Assembly (NCBI GenBank): GCA_964581115.1
Contig: CAZOMY010000011.1
Coordinates: 1 to 64,000, forward strand
Length of the DNA stretch: 64,000 nucleotides
Reading direction: 5' to 3'
Source of the DNA: 2-02-FULL-55-14 sp964581115
GTDB lineage: Bacteria > Bacteroidota > Ignavibacteria > UBA10030
This document shows, piece after piece, positions 29,793 through 38,995 of this stretch. The notes under the pieces were generated by a model. It did no database searches. It was not told the origin of the DNA and worked only from the letters and a program-made list of their open reading frames with translations. Position 1 is the first letter of the stretch. Every line of letters begins with the position of its first letter. Made by a program: the position numbers and the translations under genes.

Positions 29793-30319
29793 GATAGCCC
29801 TCCCAGATCCCGGACCTTCTCATACCAGCGGACGATGAAGTTCTTGCTGATGATCTGGTAAAGGCGGGTCTTTTCGATGCGGGCCCCGACGGTTTTGCGA
29901 TATGCGATGACGAACCGCTTCATGCCGAAGAACACCGGCGGTCCTAAGACAAAGGCGCCGACGAAGCTTCCCATGACGATCGTATTATTGAAACGCGTCA
30001 AGGGTGCGATCGGGGCGTTGTACAGCGCCGTCCAGAATCCCTTAAGCCCCTCCACATCAACGAGGAGCCAGTAGCCTATCTGGTGGAAGACCGGGTCAAG
30101 CAGCCAGGCGATCAAGGCAAAGAGCGTCGCAGCCAAGAAGGCGGCGGAGAGATTGACGTTGAGGACAAAGATCACAAGCCACAGCAACAGGCCCTGGAGG
30201 CTCAGGCCCGGCATGAGCCCGACGATCGATCCCAGCGCAAAGCCGCCAGCCACCTGATTTGGCGTTTGTCCTTCTCGCAGGATCTTGATGAAGTTCGAGA
30301 CGATTTGGAGCCAGAACAT
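29789..30319 (-). CDS. TIGR03546-family membrane protein
   Basis: 176 residues with several hydrophobic segments (GGFALGSIVGLMPG, LLLWLVIFVLNVNLSAAFLAATLFALIAWLLDP, MGSFVGAFVLGPPVFFGM). The QTPNQVAGGFALGSIVGLMPG opening matches the DUF2062/TIGR03546 type. It is the upstream partner of the TIGR03545 gene, overlapping it by 4 bases. No biochemical function is established. A heptad repeat array lies directly upstream. Confidence 0.82.
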   Translation of the reverse strand: MFWLQIVSNFIKILREGQTPNQVAGGFALGSIVGLMPGLSLQGLLLWLVIFVLNVNLSAAFLAATLFALIAWLLDPVFHQIGYWLLVDVEGLKGFWTALYNAPIAPLTRFNNTIVMGSFVGAFVLGPPVFFGMKRFVIAYRKTVGARIEKTRLYQIISKNFIVRWYEKVRDLGGLS

Positions 30320-30355
30320 GGGGGAATGGAAGAATGTCGACGGAAGACCGAGTTA

Positions 30356-30453
30356 GAATACAGAATACGGCAGACAGAAGCCAGAGGACGGAGGTCAAAA
30401 GCGAGAGACCAGAGAACGGAGGCCAGAGAACAAGAGCGAAGAACAAGGGGCGA
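30356..30453. repeat. Degenerate 7-bp tandem array (GARNNCR type)
   Basis: Fourteen consecutive heptamers keep register from 30356: GAATACA, GAATACG, GCAGACA, GAAGCCA, GAGGACG, GAGGTCA, AAAGCGA, GAGACCA, GAGAACG, GAGGCCA, GAGAACA, AGAGCGA, AGAACAA, GGGGCGA. It lies between the lipocalin end and the TIGR03546 start. The consensus resembles the array at 39779. Confidence 0.75.
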
Positions 30454-30511
30454 GTTCAGATGGCGACGCCAGGCGGCGGATCGCAAAGTATCATGCCAAA
30501 CGGAGCGAAGT

Positions 30512-31036
30512 TCAGCCGCCGCAATCGTGTTTTGTGTACTGCATCTGATCCGTCGCGAATCCTTTGGAATTCAGGTCGCCCACCAAGCGTTCGAGCAAAT
30601 CGGGATTCATCGTCGGCGTTCGTGACAGGATCCAGCAGTACTTGCGGCTGGGCAGGCCGACGACCGCCCAGGAGTATTCTTTGTCGTCCAGACCGATCAC
30701 CCAATAGTCACCTCGGAATGGCCAAAAGAACTGAACGCGGAGCTTGGCATTGTTGCTTCCCTCAACCACAAAGGCCTTTCCTTCAACCCGATCGACCTCG
30801 CCATCCTTCCTGCACGTATTGATCACGCGGACCGTTGTCGCATCGACGATCTCGTACTCGGCCGTGGTACATGAACAGCCACGCTGCTGCGAGACGGGCA
30901 GGCTGGCGATCTCGTACCAGCGTCCGGAATAGCGCCCGAGATCGACGGAAGAAACGGTATCCAGTGGAAGGGTGGAACGGGAGCAGCCAAAGAGAAGGAG
31001 AAGACACAGGGAGGAGGTGAAATAGGAAGCATGCAT
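30512..31036 (-). CDS. blc: Lipocalin-family outer-membrane lipoprotein (Blc-like)
   Basis: 174 residues from the ATG at 31036, 7 bases after the upstream stop; an earlier in-frame ATG at 31054 overlaps the neighbour. A lipobox ends at Cys18 (LLFGC). The lipocalin first motif GRW is at 38-40 (DLGRYSGRWYEIASLP), then CTTAEYEI, FWPFRGDYWVIGLD and YSWAVVGLPSRKYCWILSRTP, all typical of bacterial lipocalin Blc. Blc binds lysophospholipids or fatty acids in the envelope. It is the last gene of the run below the ABC exporter. Confidence 0.93.
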   Translation of the reverse strand: MHASYFTSSLCLLLLFGCSRSTLPLDTVSSVDLGRYSGRWYEIASLPVSQQRGCSCTTAEYEIVDATTVRVINTCRKDGEVDRVEGKAFVVEGSNNAKLRVQFFWPFRGDYWVIGLDDKEYSWAVVGLPSRKYCWILSRTPTMNPDLLERLVGDLNSKGFATDQMQYTKHDCGG

Positions 31037-31043
31037 AGTCGCC

Positions 31044-31916
31044 TCAGGGTCCATAGAGTGTCACCGTCTGGCCTGACCGGATGCGCCTCACGCGCACAGC
31101 ATTTGTGTCGCTCGATTCGAGCAGCCACAGGTCCCCCGACGGATCAATGAGTCCACCGGTCGGTCCCCAGGGTTCGCTCGACCGCACCACGTCCACCACC
31201 TCACCTCGCCGGTCCACCCGGAGAACCACGCGATATCCCAACATGGCCACATACACACGCTCTTGCGGGTCGGTCCAGAGCCCCATGATCTTGTGGTGGC
31301 CATTCTCGACATGCTCGAACCCACGACGGCTTTTCAGGCCTCTCGCCAGCATTGAGGTCCTGCCCGAGGCGTCGATCCGCAACAGGTCGTCTGCCTCCAG
31401 GTAGTAGACGGTGCCGTCCGGAGTAACCGTCATACGGCCGGGGCGTTGAACGTTGTGGGCCAACGTTGTCACGCGGCCGTCGATCTCACGCCGGCGAATT
31501 TCGGAACGTTCATCCCGATCGATCCAGTACATCCGTCCCCGACCATCCCGGTCGAAATGAAACTCGTCGTGATCGTCTCGAAAGCCCTGGCGCGCGGGAA
31601 CAAGGTCGATCAGAGTCCCATCGGGCGATCGGCGCCATACGCGATGGCCCCAACGGCCGGTATGGTCCCCCTCATACCACAGATGTTCGCCGTAGAGGTT
31701 ATCGAGAGAATCGATATACAGCTCATGCGTGTGCACGCTGCTGACGATGACCATTCGTTCGCCGGACGGAGCGATCATCCACACGCGTGCGAGGTCGGTA
31801 TAGTAGACATTGCCTCGGCTGTCGCGTACGATCCCGGTGCCGGGGTGAGCGATCAGCGACGCGGCAGACAGTACGATCGCAAGGACGAAAACCGCGACTG
31901 AGGGACGAGGCAGCAC
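31044..31916 (-). CDS. Secreted NHL/SMP-30-type beta-propeller protein
   Basis: 290 residues with a signal peptide (VAVFVLAIVLSAASLIA) and repeated blade-like units: GIVRDSRGNVYYTDLARVW, LYIDSLDNLYGEHL, HFDRDGRGRMYWIDRD, MTVTPDGTVYYLEADDLLRID, GLIDPSGDLWLLES. These D/P-x-G-x-x-Y/W turns point to a six-bladed propeller like NHL repeat proteins or SMP-30. No enzyme active site was recognised. The GTG start overlaps the upstream permease stop, so it is part of the exporter operon. Confidence 0.75.
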   Translation of the reverse strand: MLPRPSVAVFVLAIVLSAASLIAHPGTGIVRDSRGNVYYTDLARVWMIAPSGERMVIVSSVHTHELYIDSLDNLYGEHLWYEGDHTGRWGHRVWRRSPDGTLIDLVPARQGFRDDHDEFHFDRDGRGRMYWIDRDERSEIRRREIDGRVTTLAHNVQRPGRMTVTPDGTVYYLEADDLLRIDASGRTSMLARGLKSRRGFEHVENGHHKIMGLWTDPQERVYVAMLGYRVVLRVDRRGEVVDVVRSSEPWGPTGGLIDPSGDLWLLESSDTNAVRVRRIRSGQTVTLYGP

Positions 31917-33085
31917 TATGCGGCCCGTAGCGCGTTGACGATGTTCAGCCGTGCGGCGCGGACGGCCGGAAGGAAGCCGCCCACGAAACCCATTCCAATA
32001 GAGAACAACAAGGTGATCACGATAATGTCGGGCGTCAACGCAAACGAGAATGCCAACTCGGCGAAGGACCCGAAATTGAGCGTTGAGATCTGAAACAATT
32101 GCAGAACGGAGGCGAATGCCAGGCCGACGCCTCCACCGATGAGGGCGATCAACAGCGACTCCATCAGGAACGCTATAAGCACACTCCGCCGGCGGAATCC
32201 GAGCGCACGAAGGGTGCCAACCTCGACCGTTCGGTTCGCGACGGCGGCGTACATCGTGATCATCGCTCCGACGGTCGACCCCAGGCTGAAGAATACGGTG
32301 ATGAACACGCCGAAAATGCGGATGAAGATGGCCATCGCCTCGGACTGTTCCTCGAAGTACTGCCGCTCGCGCTTCGTTTCGAATTGGTTCAGCCGCTGGT
32401 CTGCCTCAAAAGCCCGCTTGAAATCGTCGAAGCGTTCCTCACCCTCCAGCCGCACGGTCATGCTCGAAACGGAATTGCCGCGGTTGAAGGCCGACAGCAG
32501 CTGGAGCGCATCGCCCCACATCTCGGACTCAAATCCGCTGCTGTTTGCCTCGAAGGTGCCGACGACGGTCCATTGGTCGCCTGCGAATTTCACCTGGTCA
32601 CCGATGCGGGCGCCGCGGAAGCGCTCGGAGACCGAAATGCCGGCAATGACCTCGCGGGCGCCGAATGTGAACATGCGACCCTCGACGATCCTCACCTGCG
32701 GTCGCATCGTTGTGGCCAGCGGGGAAACGCCGCGCACGATGACATTGCTGAGCCCGCCGTCGAGTTTTTCTAGGTTGATGACCACCACCGGTTCACCCGA
32801 AACGACGGGAGTACCGTCAGCCATCCTCGCAATGTGAGGGAGCGTCCGCACGATCCCCGCCGTGGTGCCGTCGATGATGCTGGAGATCTCTCCTTGTGCC
32901 GCTTTGCGGACGACGATGGCGTTCGCCGGGTCGCCGGTAGCGACGAGCGTTTCCTGAATGCCGCGGGCCATCATCAGGACGGCGGCGAACACGAAGGCGA
33001 CAAGCGCGATACCGAACACGGTAATGAACGTGGTCAGACGCCGTGTGCCAAGGTTTCGAAGAATGTAGGAGAACGGGATTTTCAT
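31916..33085 (-). CDS. ABC transporter permease, MacB/FtsX type (second permease)
   Basis: 389 residues. It starts MKIPFSYILRNLGTRRLTTFITVFGIALVAFVFAAVLMM (first helix), followed by a periplasmic MacB_PCD-like domain with the GREV(I)AG-type loop. Three C-terminal helices follow, in the FtsX order. It lies downstream of a related but distinct permease, so the pair probably forms a heterodimer with the ATPase at 34559. Confidence 0.9.
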   Translation of the reverse strand: MKIPFSYILRNLGTRRLTTFITVFGIALVAFVFAAVLMMARGIQETLVATGDPANAIVVRKAAQGEISSIIDGTTAGIVRTLPHIARMADGTPVVSGEPVVVINLEKLDGGLSNVIVRGVSPLATTMRPQVRIVEGRMFTFGAREVIAGISVSERFRGARIGDQVKFAGDQWTVVGTFEANSSGFESEMWGDALQLLSAFNRGNSVSSMTVRLEGEERFDDFKRAFEADQRLNQFETKRERQYFEEQSEAMAIFIRIFGVFITVFFSLGSTVGAMITMYAAVANRTVEVGTLRALGFRRRSVLIAFLMESLLIALIGGGVGLAFASVLQLFQISTLNFGSFAELAFSFALTPDIIVITLLFSIGMGFVGGFLPAVRAARLNIVNALRAA

Positions 33086-33209
33086 GAGAGTCTGCCCGGG
33101 TGAACAAAGGTCTCACACTCGTCAAGAGCACAGAGAGAACAGGGGCATTGGCTTGTTCCAACCGCTCTCTGCGCGCTCCACGATCTCTGCAGCTCTGTGC
33201 GCATCTGTT

Positions 33210-34370
33210 TCATCCAAGATGTCGCAATCCATCCACGATGCGCGTTCCGAGCGCCCGCTGTATCGGGAAGATCGACGCGGTCAGGCCGACCACGACGGCG
33301 GAGAGCGCCGCCAGAATGAGCGTGATCGGCTCGATCATGAACACCGGAAAGAAACCCTTGGGCACAGCGGCCGCGAAGCCCTCCACGAGCGGGAACGTAA
33401 GCAAGACTCCGACGCCCGCGCCCGCGAACGAGATCAGCAACGACTCTCCGCCAATGAGGCCGACCAGGTGGCCTCCGGAGAATCCGAGCGTCTTGAGCAC
33501 GGCATACTCCCGCGTTCGCTCGCGGGCCGACATGATCATGGTGTTCCCAAGCACGAGCATGATGATACCGATGATCACGAAAGACAGAAAATTCATGGCC
33601 GTGATGATCGTTCCCGTTGACGCAAGGAAGCTTTGCTGGAACGCCCGCTCGGTCTCGGTCTTCGTCTCGGCCCGAGAATTCGCGAAAAGACCGTCGATCT
33701 GAGCAGAAACCTCGGCCGATCGCGCAGGGTCATCGATCTTTACGATGTACCAGCCGACCTGTCCTTCACGGCCCGTGCTTTCTGTTCGCAGGCGCTCGTC
33801 GAGGTACTGCCAGTGGAAGACCATCTGCGTTCCATCGACGGTCTCGTCGCGACGCTGGTAGATGCCCCGGATCACGAACTCCCAGTCGCCGGGGTAGATA
33901 TCCCCCGTGACGTTGATGACGTCGCCGAGCTTGAACCCATACTGCTGCGCGATCGTTTCGCCGACCACGCATGCATTGCGCTCCTTCTTAAACGCTTCGT
34001 ACTGTTCGGGAGCCAGCTGGAACTCGCGATAGACCTCAAAATAGGTCTCGGCGTCGACCGCAAGGCGGGCGAAGAACTGATTTTTGTCCTTGTACACACC
34101 CTGGAACCAGTTCGCATACGTGACCATCTCCACCCCTGGAATCCTTTGGATCTTGTCCAAATAAGCATATGGAAGAGGGAAGATGAAGGACACCGCCTGC
34201 CGCGCGATCAGCCGATCGGGGGCCGCCATGTCAAGCCCGGCGTGCCAGGCGGTATAGACGGTGCGAAGCAATCCGAAGGCGGTGACGGCGATGGCGATGC
34301 CGAGGACGGTGAGCGCGGTTCGGAGCTTGTGCCGAACGGCGTTCTTGAGAATGAGCTTGAGTACGCGCAT
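33210..34370 (-). CDS. ABC transporter permease, MacB/FtsX type (first permease)
   Basis: 386 residues. The N-terminus MRVLKLILKNAVRHKLRTALTVLGIAIAVTAFGLL is the membrane anchor, a periplasmic domain runs to about residue 260, and the C-terminal FtsX segments include TREYAVLKTLGFSGGHLVGLIGGESLL. The 124-base gap to the second permease carries CACAGAG/CTCTGTG repeat remnants. Substrate is unknown; lipids, lipoproteins or peptides are typical for this group. Confidence 0.9.
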   Translation of the reverse strand: MRVLKLILKNAVRHKLRTALTVLGIAIAVTAFGLLRTVYTAWHAGLDMAAPDRLIARQAVSFIFPLPYAYLDKIQRIPGVEMVTYANWFQGVYKDKNQFFARLAVDAETYFEVYREFQLAPEQYEAFKKERNACVVGETIAQQYGFKLGDVINVTGDIYPGDWEFVIRGIYQRRDETVDGTQMVFHWQYLDERLRTESTGREGQVGWYIVKIDDPARSAEVSAQIDGLFANSRAETKTETERAFQQSFLASTGTIITAMNFLSFVIIGIIMLVLGNTMIMSARERTREYAVLKTLGFSGGHLVGLIGGESLLISFAGAGVGVLLTFPLVEGFAAAVPKGFFPVFMIEPITLILAALSAVVVGLTASIFPIQRALGTRIVDGLRHLG

Positions 34371-34477
34371 GGGGTCAATCGGTGGCTAAAGACCAAAGCG
34401 TGTGGCCGAATTCGGGATCGTGAGAGCAACACCCTCGATCCACGACGAGCCTTTGGTCCAAGGATCCTTATCGATTC

Positions 34478-34499
34478 GCCCCGGCCGAAGGCCCGGGGC
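34478..34499. repeat. GC-rich inverted repeat in ATPase-permease gap
   Basis: GCCCCGG and CCGGGGC arms surround CCGAAGGC. The 188-base gap between ATPase and permease also holds an AGAGCACAGAGGACGCGAAGCGGCGAG stretch that looks like a decayed dispersed repeat. There is no U tract. Confidence 0.4.
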
Positions 34500-34558
34500 T
34501 CAAGTGTTCAGAATGCCAAGAGCACAGAGGACGCGAAGCGGCGAGCATGTTTGCGCCG

Positions 34559-35227
34559 TCAGACCAGATCACCCTTTTCAAGATGCCGCTGTACATGCGC
34601 CCGCTGGGCTGCATGCGGGTCGTGTGTCACCATCACGATGGTCTTCTTGAATTCGCCGTTAAGCCGTCCCATCAACGTCAGGATCTCCTCCGCCGAAGCG
34701 CGATCAAGATCTCCGGTCGGCTCGTCCGCCACAATGATCAACGGGTCGGTCACGATCGCGCGGGCGATCGCCACGCGCTGTTCTTGTCCGCCGGACAATT
34801 GCTTCGGGTAGTGATACATCCGATCCCCGAGTCCAACGACCGAGAGGGCAAACTCCACCCGCTTCTTGCGCTCGGCCCTTGAGAGTTTCGTCAGGAGCAG
34901 CGGCAGTTCGACGTTCTCGAATGCGGTCAAGACCGGGATGAGATTGTAGAACTGGAAGATGAAGCCGATATTCTCCGACCGCCACTTGGCAAGAGCCGAC
35001 TCACCGAGCGAGGCGATATCCGTTCCGTTGATGACGACGGTCCCTTTTGTCGGCCGGTCGATTCCAGCGATCAGATTCAGTAAGGTCGTCTTTCCCGAAC
35101 CGGAGGGACCCATGAGCGCGACGAACTCCCCCTCGGGGATGTCGAGACTGAGGTTGTTGAGAACCGGAACTTCGAATGAGTCGCGCTTGTAGACCTTGGC
35201 AACGTTGCGGACCTGGATAAGGGACAT
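34559..35227 (-). CDS. ABC transporter ATP-binding protein (MacB/LolD type)
   Basis: 222 residues. Walker A GPSGSGKTT follows FVALM, the Q-loop FQFYNLIP is present, the signature LSGGQEQRVAIARAI and Walker B LIIVADEPTGDLD are intact, and the H-loop is VTHDPHAA. The size and the FQFYNLIPVLTAFENVELPL stretch are typical of the LolD/MacB/DevA group of exporters that pair with FtsX-like permeases. It powers the adjacent permeases. Confidence 0.96.
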   Translation of the reverse strand: MSLIQVRNVAKVYKRDSFEVPVLNNLSLDIPEGEFVALMGPSGSGKTTLLNLIAGIDRPTKGTVVINGTDIASLGESALAKWRSENIGFIFQFYNLIPVLTAFENVELPLLLTKLSRAERKKRVEFALSVVGLGDRMYHYPKQLSGGQEQRVAIARAIVTDPLIIVADEPTGDLDRASAEEILTLMGRLNGEFKKTIVMVTHDPHAAQRAHVQRHLEKGDLV

Positions 35228-35329
35228 GGGTGGCGATCCTGGAAGATTGCGGATTTTGGCCCCTTGACTTCGCCAGCGTCGGTGGCTCCGCCCGGGGCAA
35301 GATTGTCGATTTCGGATGATCGGACGAGA

Positions 35330-36514
35330 TCACTTTACCACGACTGCTACACCATCCACGATAGCATCGGTTGGCTTGTCGACGACCCTCTCGCCGGAGG
35401 TCAGGCCTCCGATGATCTCGCGGAAGCCGCCGAACATCCGGCCGAGTTGTACCGGCACCTCGACGGCGCGTTTTTCAGAGACCTTGTACACGACCGTGCG
35501 GCCGTTGCGTTCGACGACCGCCCCGACAGGCACGGTCAGTACGGGCTTCTGCTCGAGGTCCTGCATGCGCGATGCTTGCGTCAGGAAGAGGACCTTTGCG
35601 CTCATTTCGGGAAGTACGCGGGCGTCGTACGAGACGAAACCCACCTTTACCATCACGGTTGCCTTCGCCCGGTCGGCAGTTGGGACGATCTTGGCAACGT
35701 ACCCCTGATATCGCTTCTCCGGATACGCGTCGAGCGTGATCTCTGTCGGCTGTTCTTGCATGATCCGCTCTATGTTCGACTCGGAGACGTCGGCCTCGAC
35801 TTGGAGCGACGACATGTCGGCGATCGTCACGACGGCGGCCCGCGAAGAGGCGCTTGCAGCCATTGGAGCGACGATCTCGCCCACGTCGGCATTCTTCGTC
35901 AGCACAGTGCCGTCGAAGGGGGCGCGAATGAGCGTGTTTTCCAGCGCCACCTCGGCGCCCACCACCTGCGCCTTTGCGAGTTCGATAGTCGCGAGCACGC
36001 GATCAAAGCGTGCCTGGACGGCGTCAACCTCGGCCTGTGATGCTAGTGATTTGTCAAACAGCGCGCGTGTGCGGGCGAGAGACTGGCGCGCGTCAACGAG
36101 TTCCGCCTCGCTCAGCCTCAGATTGGCCCGCGCCTGATCAAGCTGTGCACGGATGTCGTTGTCTTCGAGCCGGGCAATGACCTGATCTTTGCGTACGCGG
36201 TCCCCTTCCACCACTCCCAAGTAGACCAAGCGGCCTGTTCCCTTTGAGGCGACCGCGGCTTTGCGCTGAGCAACGACGTAGCCGCTGGCGGTCAGAACGG
36301 CATTCGTCTGGGCCGGCGACGTGAAGGCGGCGGTGACCAATTTGACCTCAGGCGCCGGCGCGATGAGGCCGTCCCAAAAGTAGGAAACCGCAAAGAACAT
36401 CACAATGACGAATGCAAGCCACAGTCCGATCTTGAGCGGCGAAAACCGGGGAGGGGGCGGCTCCGAAGAGCGGTCGATGCGGAGCGCTGAAAGATCAGCG
36501 TTCTTTGCTTCCAT
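35330..36514 (-). CDS. Periplasmic adaptor (HlyD/MacA/DevB family)
   Basis: 394 residues. An N-terminal membrane anchor (IGLWLAFVIVMFFAVSYFWDGLI) is followed by a lipoyl half-motif (GYVVAQRKAAVASKGTGRLVYLGVVEGDRVRKDQVIARLE). A helical hairpin of about 90 residues (AQLDQARANLRLSEAELVDARQSL...) is closed by the second lipoyl half (ENTLIRAPFDGTVLTKNADVGEIV). Beta-barrel and membrane-proximal domains follow. It is the first gene of the operon with the ATPase and two permeases. An outer-membrane TolC-like channel is not in the window. Confidence 0.93.
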   Translation of the reverse strand: MEAKNADLSALRIDRSSEPPPPRFSPLKIGLWLAFVIVMFFAVSYFWDGLIAPAPEVKLVTAAFTSPAQTNAVLTASGYVVAQRKAAVASKGTGRLVYLGVVEGDRVRKDQVIARLEDNDIRAQLDQARANLRLSEAELVDARQSLARTRALFDKSLASQAEVDAVQARFDRVLATIELAKAQVVGAEVALENTLIRAPFDGTVLTKNADVGEIVAPMAASASSRAAVVTIADMSSLQVEADVSESNIERIMQEQPTEITLDAYPEKRYQGYVAKIVPTADRAKATVMVKVGFVSYDARVLPEMSAKVLFLTQASRMQDLEQKPVLTVPVGAVVERNGRTVVYKVSEKRAVEVPVQLGRMFGGFREIIGGLTSGERVVDKPTDAIVDGVAVVVK

Positions 36515-36732
36515 ATCAGGTCAGAATTGACGTAGCGATCGGTCGGGTTTGTAGTAGACAAGATACTCAAAAAACCGGCATGGTAGCGGAGCAGTTCTCT
36601 TGCATCTTCCAATACACCTCAAGGTCGGGGTGCAAGATCATACGCATGAACATACGGCATAGTTGTCCGCCGGTTGATGAGAATTCGGCCAACGGAGGAC
36701 GGCGGTCGGTGAAAAGCACAACAAGAACCGCT

Positions 36733-38193
36733 CTATGGCCGCAGAGGGTCCGGGCGAACCTTGTTAGAACGTTGGTAAGACGGGATGATGAATGGCTCGC
36801 CGAAGAGATAGTATCGCCGGCGTTCCGACAAGGACAACAGCGCTCCCTGCGTAAAGAGAGGCCGAGCGGGATCGAGCGACGACGATCCATCGATCCAGCC
36901 TTGAAGGAATGGGCGGTCCTCCAAGGCAAGCAGAGGTTGCAAGACGTCCAAGAGCGCGGCATTCGAAATGGTGGCCGGACGCCGCAGGGCTTTGAGGAGA
37001 TAGGCTTTCACGACGGTGTCGAGCGATCGCCCATTCTTTGCGGCCATGACTGCAAGTTGATGTGCGAGGATGTCGCCGCGTCGGTACGGCATCCGTTGCA
37101 ACTCTCGTCCGCCCGACGTCCCGTTCACCAGCGCCTGGTTCTTCAGCGTGAGCATCGACGACGAGAAGTACTCCTTCAGATTCGCATTGATGTCGTCCAG
37201 GTATTCTTGCGGTGTGATCAAACCCGCCTGCAGGAGGAACCGTCGCGCGTAGTAATCGGCGAAACCCTCTGTGAACCAATAGACGAGCGCTTCAGGCTCC
37301 TCGCGCTCCGTGCGGTCGCCATTCCACGCATGAAAGATCTCGTGAGCCAGCAGTCGCTTCAGCCGAAGGTCGATCGTTCGATCGTCCGACAGAAAGAGAC
37401 CGAACGAATTGACCCGACCCGTCCCGCCCTGATCGTTATCGCCTCCGATCCCGAGAGCGGTCACGAGAAAGAACGGGAAATCGTGATCGTCGAAGAAGTC
37501 GCGCTCGGTCTGGATGATCGTCCGTACGAGGCGCAACAATTCACCCTCGTCAAAGCTCCACGAACCATGCGTAGCCACCGCAACAGTACGATCGTGAACG
37601 ACGGTCTCACGCATACGCACTTGGCCGCCCATCCAAATGCTGTGGCGGAACCATGGCATGGTCAGCCGGGTTTGCAACGGTCCGGCACCAAGACCGAAGG
37701 ATGAAGCGAACGACCAGTCAGACGGTGTATCGGTCCAGGCGACCTCAATGTCGAGTGAATCCGGAACGTTGGGAACGATGAGGATGCTATTGCCGAGAGC
37801 GTGGATCAACCCCGGCCGTACGACCGCCTGATAGTGATCGCCAAGTTCGACGACCCCCGTTCGAAGCTCGCGAACACGATAGCAGAATGCAACGCGGGAC
37901 ATCCCGTTATGTCGAAGCCAGACCTTCGTGCGGTCTGATGTCGGCGAGAGTGCGGCGCCTGCGGTCAACGCGTGGAGATCAAAGATTCCTTCGAACTGCT
38001 CTTGCCCGCCATAGTCGTCCGGAAGATCGAGCATGGTACTGTCGGCGGTGCGGGGCGCGAAGTCGACGTAGACATCAAGCGTAAGGCGATCGCCTTCAGG
38101 GGTCGGAGAGAATCGGTACAGCAGGTCGGGCTGGGCGCGCAGGGCGGCTGCGGCGAGGACAAGGACGAACAAAAGAGGGCGAAAGCGGCTCAT
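36733..38193 (-). CDS. M61-like zinc metallopeptidase, secreted
   Basis: 486 residues from the ATG at 38193 (MSRFRPLLFVLVLAAAALRAQ, a signal peptide). The gluzincin motif HEIFH has His284, Glu285 and His288, followed 21 residues later by Glu309 in WFTEGFADYYA. The arrangement and the ALVYWFTEGF context fit the M61 glycyl-aminopeptidase-like family. The usual C-terminal PDZ domain is not apparent, so it is a short form. It is monocistronic, and the gap upstream of the adaptor gene separates it from the exporter. Confidence 0.82.
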   Translation of the reverse strand: MSRFRPLLFVLVLAAAALRAQPDLLYRFSPTPEGDRLTLDVYVDFAPRTADSTMLDLPDDYGGQEQFEGIFDLHALTAGAALSPTSDRTKVWLRHNGMSRVAFCYRVRELRTGVVELGDHYQAVVRPGLIHALGNSILIVPNVPDSLDIEVAWTDTPSDWSFASSFGLGAGPLQTRLTMPWFRHSIWMGGQVRMRETVVHDRTVAVATHGSWSFDEGELLRLVRTIIQTERDFFDDHDFPFFLVTALGIGGDNDQGGTGRVNSFGLFLSDDRTIDLRLKRLLAHEIFHAWNGDRTEREEPEALVYWFTEGFADYYARRFLLQAGLITPQEYLDDINANLKEYFSSSMLTLKNQALVNGTSGGRELQRMPYRRGDILAHQLAVMAAKNGRSLDTVVKAYLLKALRRPATISNAALLDVLQPLLALEDRPFLQGWIDGSSSLDPARPLFTQGALLSLSERRRYYLFGEPFIIPSYQRSNKVRPDPLRP

Positions 38194-38326
38194 GCGACTC
38201 CGGACAGAGTGAAAGGCATACACTGTTTACGGAGAGCCGGCGGAGGAAGTTCCACCGATCATCGCCGGTGGACGCTTGGCAACGAACGGCGCCATACGTG
38301 CGTGATGGCATCGACACGCGTCTGTT

Positions 38327-38995
38327 TCATACGCCGCCCGGTCGCCGATGCCTGTCGCCGTTCCCCCGTTCTTGCTCGGGCACGAGATAGATCAGTGGTA
38401 CGCCACCGACGGTGACAAGCATTTTCACGGCGACGTTCGTGCCGACGATGGCCCAAACGACGGTGGTGTCGTAGGCGCCGCCGAAGGCAAGGAATGCAAA
38501 CAACAAGCTGTCAACGGGAACGCTCACGCCGTTACTGACGAGCACGCGCATCCACTGACGTCGCATCCCCATCCGGTCGATCCAATACTGATACACCGAC
38601 GTATCGAGCAATTCCGATGCCACTTCCGCGATGATGGAAGCGCCGACGATGCGCCAGACAGGGGCGAGAAGCAGCGCGAACGATGTCTGTTCGCCCACAG
38701 CCGGATCGGCCGGCAACTGCCCGACGAACCAGAAGAAGGCAGCCATGACGACGTTGATGACGGCAGCCACGATGATCATCGTCCGTGCCGCTGAGATGCC
38801 GGCGGTTTTGTGGACCAGATCGCGCAACGTAAACGTGAAGGGATAGATGAGCGTTCCGGCGTCCATCGACCAGCCGGCGAGCAGGACGATGCGCAGGCTT
38901 GCGATATCGGAGAGCATCTGAGCGGCGGTGTAGGCCGCAACGACGATCACGAGACGTCGCGTCACAAGCCCGTCCATGCTGCGCTCCGCTCCCAT
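38327..38995 (-). CDS. VUT-family queuosine-precursor transporter-like membrane protein
   Basis: 222 residues with about six hydrophobic segments. Motifs LIYPFTFTLRDLVHKTAG, a conserved-looking ASIIAEVASELLDTSVYQYW and SNGVSVPVDSLLFAFLAFGG match the YhhQ/VUT family (vitamin uptake transporter, putative queuosine-precursor import). The start overlaps the SDR gene by up to 34 bases; an ATG six codons later is also possible. The substrate is inferred from family only. Confidence 0.85.
   Translation of the reverse strand: MGAERSMDGLVTRRLVIVVAAYTAAQMLSDIASLRIVLLAGWSMDAGTLIYPFTFTLRDLVHKTAGISAARTMIIVAAVINVVMAAFFWFVGQLPADPAVGEQTSFALLLAPVWRIVGASIIAEVASELLDTSVYQYWIDRMGMRRQWMRVLVSNGVSVPVDSLLFAFLAFGGAYDTTVVWAIVGTNVAVKMLVTVGGVPLIYLVPEQERGNGDRHRRPGGV

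Noticed and set aside
36515..36732. Possible gene between adaptor and M61 genes
   Set aside because: Frames here are antisense or basic low-complexity; best read as the adaptor gene's upstream region.
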